Shown here: positions 35,224 to 44,859 of the stretch, piece after piece
How positions within the stretch are numbered: the stretch's first letter is position 1
Layout of the letters: each line of letters opens with the position of its first letter
Source of the DNA: Pseudoips prasinana
Lineage: Eukaryota; Arthropoda; Insecta; Lepidoptera; Nolidae
Length of the DNA: 64,000 bases
Reading direction: 5' to 3'
Assembly: GCA_951640165.1 (NCBI GenBank)
Contig: OX621253.1
Location: 15,394,001-15,458,000 of the forward strand
Notes under the pieces: model-generated
Told to the model about the DNA's origin: nothing
Seen by the model: only the letters and a program-made list of their open reading frames with translations
Databases searched by the model: none
Program-made: the position numbers and the translations under genes

Positions 35224-35775
35224 CCTGGCACATTATTTACACAAGGCCATCTGATCCCAAACTAAGCTTGTTCTATGGAAACCAGATAACTGATATACTA
35301 CATATATTACTTTTCTTTTATAAATACACTAGCGGTGCCCCGCGGTTTTACCCGCGTTACATTTTATAAATTATCAAAGGTCCTCCACCGTAGGTGGTAG
35401 CGTGATAATATGTAGCCTATATGTTGACCCGACCTCTTAGTAATATTCAATTTGAAGTAAATACATGTAGTACTTTTTGAGTTTAGCCCAGACATTCATA
35501 CAGACAAACAGACAAAAATTGGTAAAAACTATATTTTTGGCTTCGACATCGTCTGTGCCCCAAGTATCCTTTTTAAAAAATATTCAATGTACAGTTTTGA
35601 TTTTTTTACGATTTTATTATATGTATAGATACTTATATAGATAATTACACCCAGACGCAGGACAAACAGACATGTGCATGCACACAAATATCTGTACTGA
35701 GTGGGAATGAAACCCACGACCTCTGGCGTGAAAAGCAAGCATTTGCTAACCACGCCAAGAGGCCCGTCAGAAAGG
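35224..35775 (-). mobile_element. SINE family B, split by a Helitron-like element
   Basis: The 3' body lies at 35224-35327, and the rest, with the B-box region and head (ending GGCCTCTTGGCGTGG on the minus strand), at 35629-35775. The intervening 301 bases are a separate insertion. Confidence 0.88.
35328..35628 (+). mobile_element. Helitron-like insertion without target duplication
   Basis: It starts ACTAGCGGTGCCCCGCGG and ends TTTTATTATATGTATAG. Joining 35327 to 35629 gives AAATACATACTTATATAG, exactly the uninterrupted SINE sequence seen at 44.2 kb. No base is duplicated. Insertion between A and T without duplication is the Helitron habit. No rolling-circle transposase is encoded. Confidence 0.75.
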
Positions 35776-36747
35776 ATCTACGCATGGTGATAGGCATAAT
35801 TACCGGGCACTCCAATCTAAACAAACACCTCTTTAAGACTGGCGTCACAGATAGCCCCCTGTGCAGAGGATGCACTGAATTTGAAGAAACACCAGGGGCC
35901 TGTTTAATAAAGCTGACAATTCGACAAGTCCGACATATGTCAAAAAGTTACAATTCGACAATGTTTCTGTTTAATAGAATTTACATGTGACAAAATTGTC
36001 ATGGTGGAAAATCCACAAATATGTCGGGTTGTCACGACAATTCGACATATTTCTGGTTAATAAAACTTTTTGAGCGACAGGTGGCAGGCGACAATCTGTC
36101 GTGAAAAACTTGTCAATTCTCCTTTATTAAACAGAAAATGGTCATGACGTATTGACATATTTTTAGAATTGTCCAAAAATTCTAACAGGCGCCTTACCTT
36201 CTGTCGCGATTCATATTTTGAATATTGAAGGTTTAAGAAAGTATTTATAAAAAGTTTAATACAAAAAATGGTACTTACATCGAGCAGCGAGAGTAGTGAT
36301 GATGAATACTTGGAACAAATACAAACGAGGAGGCAACAACGGTCATTTAAAAACAGAATCTATTTAATAATATTAAATTATTATTATTTATTTTTGATTA
36401 CGTCATCATATTACTTTGTAGATATTTTTTTTCTTGTTACCCTCATTTATCTTCATAAAACAGAATGATCAGCAAATATGTCACAAGTTGACATAATTGT
36501 CACGACAATCCGACAAAATAATTGTCAACCGAAAATTGTCGGAAATAATTTGACTGTAGTTTTTTGACATATATGTCGACTTGTCAGCTTTATTAAACGG
36601 GGCCCAGACCACGTACTGTTACAATGCAGTACCGTTGCCTTTCAACGAAAAAAGTTCCTTAACGATCCGACTACACTGCAGGTAGCATTCACACCAGGCT
36701 TTCGAGACCTCCTGAACTTCTGGATGGAACTAAAGTGGTTCGAGTAG
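35776..36747 (+). pseudogene. LINE RNase H C-terminal fragment with nested Harbinger
   Basis: Before and after the insertion at 35896-36604 the plus strand encodes the tail of an I/R1-type LINE or its RNase H-containing relatives. It reads GIITGHSNLNKHLFKTG, then DSPLCRGCTEFEETP (zinc-binding Cys pair) and, after the insertion, DHVLLQCSTVAF, then FWMELKWFE and a stop at 36745. The His/Cys zinc-finger-like end is the usual C-terminal signature. The frame is uninterrupted once the insertion and one CAG are ignored. The fragment starts at the SINE boundary, so its 5' part is lost. Confidence 0.8.
35896..36604 (+). mobile_element. Harbinger-like non-autonomous element with CAG duplication
   Basis: The ends GGGCCTGTTTAATAAAGC and, inverted, GGCCCCGTTTAATAAAGC open inverted repeats of roughly 50 bases. 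Internal GTCGACA/TTGTCACGACAA motifs repeat near both ends. It is flanked by CAG on both sides (35893-35895, 36605-36607). Inside, 36268-36370 encodes SSSESSDDEYLEQIQTRR, like the acidic N-terminus of insect Harbinger transposases, but the rest of the gene is missing. It therefore depends on a transposase elsewhere. Confidence 0.82.
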
Positions 36748-37590
36748 CCAAATGAGTTCACGCTCAATGGTGCAATCAGGAGGCTAAGTGCGAAAAGGAA
36801 TCGCCCAAGTCACTAACTAACACCCAGACTCTGGACAAACAGACATGTTCATGTACACAAATCACAATCTATCCTGGGTGGGAATCAAAGTCAAATTCAA
36901 AGATTTATACGCAAATAAGTTTTAAAAGTTCTTTCAGGTAGCACAATAGTAGCTTAACATATTTAATCGTATGATAATGACATGCAAATTTTTGTCGACA
37001 ATTATTTGGCTCGCAGGAATTCTTTTACAGTATAGAAAGAATTTTGAATTAGCCATTTGCGTAAAAATTTTTTGAATAGGACCCATAGCAATACCTTAAT
37101 TTGGTTAGAAATCTCGTTATAAATCCGAACACACGATAACAACTTCGTCCATATAGTACCATTCTCATTCTAGGAATAATTAATTTCTTAGTTTAGTACC
37201 TACATTTATCTCCCAGATTTTCAAACATCTCCAGGTGAGATTTTAACCCACTATCTGCGGCGTGAAACCACGCTAATCGGCTAATGTAACCGTGAGTGAT
37301 TTGTAGACAGTTTATTTATTCTTGTGGGTGACTGTACAATTACGGTTGATTTATACACACAGCGATATAAGTGAAAAACAAGAACATAATCCATGTATTT
37401 ATGATTATTCAAGCAGAATTCGAGATGAAAAAGTATGTCGAGTTTATTTGTGTAGGTGGTTATGTTCTATTTGTTCTCATAAGTTTTTTGTGAGTTCTTT
37501 CTCTTATTTTCCTAATAATTAAAATAAATAATAAAGTAAATTATGATTGGTAAACTTCATAAATTAAATGAAAATCCAATACTTGAACAT
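36748..37590. other. SINE fragments and LINE-like debris
   Basis: 36,820-36,890 is a family B SINE piece (minus). 36,895-37,190 looks like minus-strand repeat debris with no clear frame. 37,225-37,285 is a second eroded SINE end. A 66-codon frame at 37322-37522 has no known features. Confidence 0.45.
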
Positions 37591-37599
37591 AAGTACCTT

Positions 37600-38790
37600 T
37601 GACGACTTCCAGCCTCCCGAACAAGCCGGTTTCCGTAAAGGCTTTAGTACCATAGACCACATACATACGCTGCGGCAGGTTATACAGAAGACCGAAGAGT
37701 ATAACCAGCCATTATGCTTAGCGTTTGTGGACTATGAGAAAGCCTTTGATTCGATCGAAACTTGGGCCGTACTGAGGTCTCTCCAAAGGTGCCAAAACGA
37801 CTACCGGTATATCGAGGTGTTAAAGTGTTTGTACGAAAACGCCACTATCTCAGTGCGACTCCAGGATCAGAACTCGAAACCTATCCACTTGCAGCGAGGT
37901 GTGAGACAGGGAGATGTTATATCTCCGAAACTGTTCACCGCTGCATTGGAAGATGTCTTCAAGCTTCTGGACTGGAAAGGCTTTGGCATCAATGTCAATG
38001 GCGAGTACATCACCCACCTTCGATTTGCCGATGATATCGTAGTCATGGCTGAGACCATGGAAGACCTCGGTACAATGCTCGATGACCTCAGCAGAGTCTC
38101 TCAACAAGTGGGTCTGAAAATGAACATGGATAAGACGAAAATCATGTCAAATGTCCATGTTGCACCCACTCAATTGAAAGTTGGTGACTCTGCACTCGAA
38201 GTTGTAGAGAACTATATTTACCTAGGACAGACCATCCAACTAGGTAGGTCCAACTTGGAGAAGGAGGTCAATCGTAGAGTCCAACTCGGCTGGGCAGCGT
38301 TCGGGAAGCTACGTAATATCTTCTCGTCCCAAATACCGCAGTGTCTCAAGTCGAAAGTCTTCGACCAGTGTGTGTTGCCAGGGATGACTTACGGAACGGA
38401 GACGTGGTCGCTCACTATGGGCCTTATCAGGCGGCTCAAGGTCACCCAAAGAGCAATGGAAAGGGCTATGCTTGGAGTTTCCCTGCGAGATCGAATCAGA
38501 AATGATGAGATCCGCAGGCGAACCAAAGTACCGACATAGCCGTAAGAATTGCCAAGCTGAAGTGGCAGTGGGCAGGGCACATAGCTCGTAGAGCCGACGG
38601 CCGCTGGGGCAGAAAGGTTCTCGAGTGGCGACCACGAACCGGAAGACGCAGCGTGGGCAGGCCCCCTAGAAGATGGACCGATGATCTTGTGCGGGTCGCT
38701 GGAAATCGCTGGATGCGGATAGCGCAAGACCGGCAATTGTGGAGATCTTTGGGGGAGGCCTTTGTCCAGCAGTGGACGTCTTTCGGCTGA
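37600..38790 (+). pseudogene. RTE reverse transcriptase, C-terminal part
   Basis: The reading frame carries DDFQPPEQAGFRKGF, FVDYEKAFDSIE (motif A), RGVRQGDVISPKLF, LRFADDIVVM (catalytic box), the MNMDKTK helix and TYGTETWSL. A one-base deletion near 38,528 (AAAGTACCGACA against AAAGTAGCCGACA) shifts the frame, so the last 85 or so codons, GHIARR..GRW and the tail, are read in another frame to 38,790. The endonuclease and fingers are absent. Very similar to copy 1 (about 95 percent by eye). Confidence 0.93.
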
Positions 38791-38797
38791 TATGATG
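37600..38797 (+). mobile_element. RTE LINE, copy 3, 5'-truncated with target duplication
   Basis: It starts inside the RT (TGACGACTTCCAGCCTCCC) and runs to the 3' end GGCTGATATGATG. AAGTACCTT is present on both sides (37591-37599 and 38798-38806), a perfect 9-bp duplication that fixes both ends. This is a classic abortive target-primed insertion. Confidence 0.94.
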
Positions 38798-38910
38798 AAG
38801 TACCTTATCAAAATATATCACCAAGGAGCTAAAACAGCATTATGCTATATTAAAATGAAATTACAAAGGATCCATGCTGTAATAGCAACGCATACTAATA
38901 CTGCGTTAGT

Positions 38911-39108
38911 GCTTAGCTGTGCCACGCGGTTTTACCCACGTTGAACTTTATGTATTATACATACATATAGCCTATGTGTTATTTGGATATTTAAGCTATC
39001 TTATTGCAATGTTTCATCGAAATCAGTTTTAGCGTGAAAGAGTAACAAACATCCATACATCCATACTTACAAGCTTTCACATTTATAATATTATTATAGT
39101 GGGATTAT
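38911..39108 (+). mobile_element. Helitron-like non-autonomous repeat
   Basis: TAGCTGTGCCACGCGGTTTT at the left and CATTTATAATATTATTATAG at the right, with the internal TATAGCCTATGTGTTATT block shared with 6.79 kb. Confidence 0.7.
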
Positions 39109-39159
39109 CTTTGCTAATAACAAGCAATACTTACATTTCCATTATATCTATAGTATATC

Positions 39160-39512
39160 GACTGCCTCGCTGATCTGGAGGTAGCGCGTTCAACCGAAGA
39201 TAATGAGGTCATGGGTTCAAATCCCGGGTTGAGCCTTAAAGTCATTTTGGGACTTTTTGGTTAATAAAATTTCTCAGTATCAGCTCCAATTCTGGGTGTT
39301 GGTGATATAACACACTCGTGCCTCGCACAACGCATAAAGCCATCTGTATATTATATATATATCTCATATTTCATCAATCTATTTTGATGTGACGACTAGC
39401 GACAGTCGTCACATCAAAATAGATTGATGAAATATAAAGTGCCCGTGTGTTTATGCATGTAATATGTCATTGAGACTGGCCCCCGTGGCCGAAATTCGAC
39501 CAGAAGGACATT
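39160..39512 (+). mobile_element. SINE family C containing a palindrome
   Basis: Head GACTGCCTCGCTGATCTGG, B box GGGTTCAAATCCC, and 3' end GCCGAAATTCGACCAGAAGG. The middle is replaced or interrupted by a 70-base perfect palindrome (39366-39435). Its 3' tail continues after a further insertion at 39513-39731. Confidence 0.85.
39366..39435. repeat. Perfect palindrome, 32-base arms
   Basis: ATATTTCATCAATCTATTTT... and its exact complement flank a 6-base loop (AGCGAC). No mismatch is visible, suggesting recent origin or continuing correction. Confidence 0.93.
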
Positions 39513-39731
39513 CACCAACACCACCACGTCAGCAATACTACGTTCACTGCTGGACTAAAGCCCCCCCAAAGAATAGGGGGATATGCCAAAATCGCCACGC
39601 TTGGCAGACTAGACGGGTTGGCGATCGCAGTTCCATAGTTATTATTCTCTGGTAGGTATTCCTTCGGACGATTTCTACGCCCCCCACGGGATGAGATAGG
39701 GTTAAGATATTCTATGCCGTCACCACACAGC
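39513..39731 (-). mobile_element. 219-bp internally deleted RTE derivative
   Basis: On the minus strand it begins GCTGTGTGGTGACGGC, the exact RTE 5' end, and runs about 170 bases through the leader (GCGATCGCCAACCCGTC, AAGCGTGGCGATT). It then jumps to the RTE 3' end (GGGGGGGCTTTAGTCCAGC, AGTGAACGT) and ends in a GTG/TTG-repeat tail. AAGGACATT flanks it on both sides (39504-39512, 39732-39740). It is thus a complete non-autonomous unit with RTE-like ends, not a broken long copy. Confidence 0.9.
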
Positions 39732-39740
39732 AAGGACATT

Positions 39741-40800
39741 ATTTTTATATACAAGATGTTGCTAAAAAAAAGAGATTAGATATTTGATTACATTAAAAGT
39801 TAAACAACTACAATTCTAATTTGCAAACTGTGGTAATATAATTTATTTCATAAAACTGCGTTTCTCGTAATAATTACAAACGTAGTTCGTAGTATCCGCG
39901 TAGTTTTTCGCGTAGTAAATGCGAAATATTATAGCTCATGTTCAATATGCAGCTCGTAGTATGTACATAAATCGTAGTAGCTACGAAATTTATACTAACT
40001 ATTTCAAGTTATAAATCACGGCACACAACTATAAAACTTAACCACATCACACTTATTGAGTTGTGTGGACGTTTCTAATGAGTTTAAGACTGTTTTATTT
40101 AGAACTATAAAAGTAAGTGCTCCAATTATGAACTTCGTTCACATTTTGAATTCTTGTAGTTTATATTTATACTTACCTACTTAGTACACTCCATATTGAT
40201 ATTGGCAAATGTATTGGCTTACAAAGGATAATGTTCTCATGTTAACAATTCAACGAAAATAAATTTCAAAAGCTCCGTAGGCATTTTAGGGCACAATATT
40301 GCCGAGTACTCTTTCCCAAAAACCAATACTGGATCCATCGACCACGTATGGTAAAACATGTTATTAATTTCATGATGGATATAACATATTAAGGTCGTAA
40401 TTAAGATCATCGAGGTAGGAAATGGAAAATCCGTTGACATCGGAAGTCCAACTTGGCGCTATATGTATGCGTTTCCAAAACTTATTACACGGTGCCTGAT
40501 AATAAATGGAGCCAATTTAACTTTACGTAAATAGAATAATTTTCATTTCTTCAGCTTTGAAAGGGAGATCTTTAGTAATCCTCCAATTAGAAGAATCCTC
40601 TTGCACATTGCGAGCAAAAAACCCTTAAAGAAATAAATAAATAAGTTCACGGTTATTATTAATAACAGAACATTATAATAATAGAACAAAATTTATATGG
40701 GTGATACCTTGAAAGTATTATTAATGAACGCAAATCAAAAAAAAAACTAAAACGGTTACCACGACTACGGAGAATATATTTTACAACAACTTTTATAAAA
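39741..40800. other. No feature seen
   Basis: AT-rich. 39,880-39,990 has short imperfect repeats of 'cgtagt'. The 67-codon minus frame at 40237-40440 is unrecognised. Confidence 0.5.
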
Positions 40801-40804
40801 AAAA

Positions 40805-41340
<536 letters not shown>

Positions 41341-41344
41341 GCTT

Positions 41345-41582
41345 AAACTATAAATTTCGATAATTAAACCTAAACATAGTCTCTTTGACAACAACTTAAT
41401 ACAAGCTAGCTAAATATCATTACTATTATAAAATTAAATTAAATATTATAACAATCTGTGTACGTAAATATGTATATGTATCTAGGAATAACTATGTATA
41501 CTTTTACTACCTATATTACTACAAACATTTTCTGACTATTTACAAGCGCTTTTATAAGTCTACGTGAATAAAAACCTTTTTA
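41345..41582 (+). repeat. Dispersed repeat X, partial copy
   Basis: Shares AAGCTAGCTAAATATCATT, TACTACAAACATTTTCTGAC and CTACGTGAATAAAAA with 56.74-56.94 kb, and inverted with 47.58-47.83 kb. The A-rich 3' end suggests a retroposon. Confidence 0.75.
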
Positions 41583-41593
41583 ACGCTTCGATT

Positions 41594-41633
41594 AATAACT
41601 TGCTCAAACGCTTCTCCGTTTGAGCAAGTTATT
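41594..41633. repeat. Perfect 17-base hairpin
   Basis: AATAACTTGCTCAAACG and its complement around CTTCTC, just after the A-rich end of repeat X. Confidence 0.9.
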
Positions 41634-41639
41634 TGACTA

Positions 41640-42950
41640 TGTCAGTCCTGTTGATCTTACAACATACCCTACACAATACAAGAAACACAAAATTAGCAAT
41701 TTTACATTAATTAGAAAGTAATTACTATCACAAGGCTAGTTTACTTATAGCTTTATACAAAAGTATTGCCTGCTCACAGATTTTATAGACAACGAGGAAC
41801 CACAACGTATTTGGGTCCGCCTTATAGAACGGGCTAGCTTTCACACAGTTATCTTGTTATAGGTAAGTACATTGAACGATAAGCGCCAAACAAAATGCCT
41901 TCAACCTCTAATTAACAACTTAAACCTTCGACTAAGAGGCTAATTAAACCATCTGCCGAGTAAATATCAATTGTGAGGCAGGTTAGGTATACATCACAAC
42001 TTGTCCACAAAATGAGATTAATTCGTAGCAATCAAGTATGCTAATAAAAGCGAAACTCAAAGTGTCTCAAGCAAGCTCTTAAAGGAGCCACGTAAAAGGT
42101 ATTAACATGCAAGCCGAGAACAATTAAACAACAAAACAAGAACATAAATGTTAAAGAGGTTTGCTATAAAATTTTAATAATGCCAACAAACCCCCAATTT
42201 GTATGCTGATTTGGAAAGCAAAGTCCCTTAGGCATGAGCTCAAGTGCATATCGATACTGTACATATGAGTTATGATGACTACTAGTAGTTGGGTAGAAGT
42301 AGATCTTAGAAACAGTATTACATGTACGTGGTTAGTTTGCGTAACCATCATGCCCAAGTAGGTATTATAGGTACTATAAACAGATGATGATGCATGCACT
42401 GAACATGTATGTTATTTACTTGACTAGTGGAGGGGTCGTTTAATTGGTATATTTTTAAATGCACATCTAAGAACTTATCAGCCATCAATTTATTACCGAT
42501 TGATTAAGTCATTTTGAACGCCTATCATTATCCCGATGTTGGGCGACTAAGACAGTAGCCTCCCAGGTTTTGATATTATGATGATGGTAATCGAATTAAG
42601 AATTGAAACAAATTATTCTACTATCGATGTTTACGACTGTTGCGCATATTGTCCAACTCTAGCAGTCCGTCTCAGGTCCCAAGATTTATCTGAGTTGGGT
42701 ACTTAGAAACGGATTTCGCGGTTTACGGTAAATTTAATGCTTTATAAATAAAACAGTAGGAATAAAAACTTGATTATGGCCCATCAAAAGAGTTACGGAG
42801 TGTTCCGCCGTCACTCCGATCGTAATACTCACGTTATATCATAATTTGGCGGTCATAACTTTTTTGTAAAAGTATGTAAATCACATTTTACCGCTATTAT
42901 AGGCGAGTTTGACAATGGTAAATAAGGCTTTTAATACAAAAAACCTTTGC
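41640..42950. other. No feature seen
   Basis: AT-rich; the 82-codon minus frame at 42151-42399 is unrecognised. Confidence 0.45.
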
Positions 42951-42954
42951 AATA

Positions 42955-43185
42955 TTGTATGTTGGCGTGGTTGGCAAATGCTTGTTTTTTACGCCGGAGG
43001 TCGTGAGTTCGATTCCCATCCAGGACAGATATTTGTGAGCATGAACATGTCTGTTTGTCCTGAGTTTGGGTGTAATTATTCATATGAGTATGTATTTACA
43101 AAAAGAAAAGTAGTATATCTGGTTTCCATAATACATGCTCTGCTCAGTTTGGGATCACATGGGCGTTTGTAAAAAGGGGACTGAG
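42955..43185 (+). mobile_element. SINE family B, most complete uninterrupted copy
   Basis: Head TTGGCGTGGTTGGCAAATGC, B box GAGTTCGATTCCC, body ATTTGTGAGCATGAACATGT, CTGAGTTTGGGTGTAATTA and end CAGTTTGGGATCACATGG. It serves as the empty-site reference for the interrupted copies. Confidence 0.88.
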
Positions 43186-43189
43186 TGTA

Positions 43190-43330
43190 AATGTGTCGGT
43201 CGTGAACTTGACCTCTCTCCGGTGATGTCGTCTCGTGCGTCACATCAGATCAAATAGTGCGTGTATCTGTATTTGCGCACACAATTATATTTTAGTAGTT
43301 CTAAGTATGTCCCAGGTGGTTAGTCTTTGT
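43190..43330 (+). mobile_element. SINE family C, internal fragment
   Basis: It has the late body of family C ('gtcggtcgtgaacttgacctctctccgg', 'tttgcgcacacaatta') ending at the 'gttgaggccggc' block. Confidence 0.6.
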
Positions 43331-43950
43331 TGAGGCCGGCTACACTTTGGCCAAAATACGATACGATCGGAAGATTCGTGCCTTTTACAAAACTGTCCAT
43401 ACTAAAGTTATATATTTCGCAAATGGTCTTTGAATTGAAAAATGATTATCATTCATTACCATCTTTACTTTATCATCTAGCCGTTCGCTCGGTACATTTC
43501 GCCGGTCGCGTCGCCGTTCCCCGCTCCGCGTGGCTTGATAAGGACATTTCTGTGAGTTTGTTTCAGTCGCTTGACGCCTCGCCGTTCGCACCGCGCGATT
43601 ATTCGCTATGGCGAATTTCCCGTGCCCAGGCCGTTAAAGCCATATCCAACATTGAATATGACTGATATCATCACGATATCATGAAATATAAATTTCGAAA
43701 TAGACGAGTAAAACTGTCTTACGGGAAGATAAGAGGAGATATTTAATCGTAAAATCAATTCGGTTTACAGCTTACGAGGCGTAGTTTATATGTAGGTCTA
43801 GCCCTGCGACTTTACAATTTCTTAGTACCAAAAGTAACAATTAAAAAGACTTCATTATTTCAATACGGTAGCAAAATTTAAAAAATAATGGAGTTGGATC
43901 TATTGGTCAAATATCCAAGATTCTTCTATAAGAATCTATAAATAATAATA
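43327..43950. other. Unassigned, with a 112-codon frame
   Basis: A GC-rich island (43,480-43,640) holds an open frame 43327-43665 that begins at a repeat end and resembles no family. It may be part of an unclassified DNA transposon end, since CCGTTCGCTCGGTAC / CGCCGTTCCCCGCTCC type sequence is unlike the surroundings. Confidence 0.35.
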
Positions 43951-43954
43951 TCCT

Positions 43955-44262
43955 GGTACATTATTCACACACGGCCATCTGATGCCAAACTAAGCAGCGC
44001 TTGTACAGACGCCAGCACATCAAGCTACCCCAATCTGTCAAATTTCCCCAATTGAAAGTGAACCTTACGCTTATGTGATAAAGTTGAAAATCTATAAACG
44101 AAATTTGACAGATTGGAGTAGCTGAATGTGCTGGCGTCTGTACCATGGAAGCTAGATAAGTGATATACTACATAATACATATAATTTATTTTTATAAATA
44201 CATACTTATTTAGATAATTACACCCAGACTACAGACAAACATACATTTTACTAAACATATAA
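43955..44262 (-). mobile_element. SINE family B interrupted by a MITE
   Basis: The pieces TTCACACACGGCCATCTGAT..CTTGTA and CCATGGAAGCTAG are contiguous in other copies. A 135-bp MITE sits between them. Confidence 0.85.
44006..44140. mobile_element. 135-bp MITE, reference copy, TA-flanked
   Basis: CAGACGCCAGCACATCAAGC and the inverted CAGACGCCAGCACATTCAGC open inverted repeats of about 40 bases. TA lies on each side (44004-44005, 44141-44142). The SINE consensus CTTGTACTATGG confirms a TA insertion site. Confidence 0.92.
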
Positions 44263-44700
44263 GTTAGCACATATTATATTCTTATTAATGCCCTTTTAGT
44301 TCTGGGTCTCGATATTTTATAGCAACCATTAAAATATCACTCTTCCTTTATACTGCAATAAGCAAACACATAAATAATATTTCCCCCTCGTCTAGACGAA
44401 ACTTCTGAAGTTCTGAATATAGCGTTGGCAATTTACAATTAGTTCGTACTTAAATTAAGAAGTTTGCTACGAATAGTGACTCCATAATAAATTAAAAACC
44501 TTTACTATTTCTTCGTAGACGCGATAGTGTATTCTTTAAGTTGTATTTTTATTTAAATGTTATGGGTACAGTACTTTATTTATTATACTGTTAATATAAG
44601 TCGTCGAACGTTACCACTCACTGTTACACATTTGGGGATAACAATAACAAAATAAATAAAAGACGAAGATGAGAAAAGGAGACAGCATTTTAAAGTTCTA
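44263..44700. other. No feature seen
   Basis: AT-rich, no recognisable gene or repeat. Confidence 0.45.
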
Positions 44701-44708
44701 TTATATAA

Positions 44709-44851
44709 TTTTATATATTGTGGACACGGGTCTCACGGGTTACCCGACGTTTTGGCATAGATTGCACCAGCCGTGGTTGCCGTGGTCGTTGTCGACTGAG
44801 TCGACCCCGAATCTTTATCGCGTTTGAGACCCGTGTCCACAATATATAAAA
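44709..44851. mobile_element. Hairpin element, 143 bp
   Basis: TATATATTGTGGACACGGGT and its inverted copy form about 25-base ends. The middle is GC-rich and contains a GTCGACTGAGTCGAC palindrome. A partial relative is at 27.3 kb. Confidence 0.8.
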
Positions 44852-44859
44852 ATATGTAC

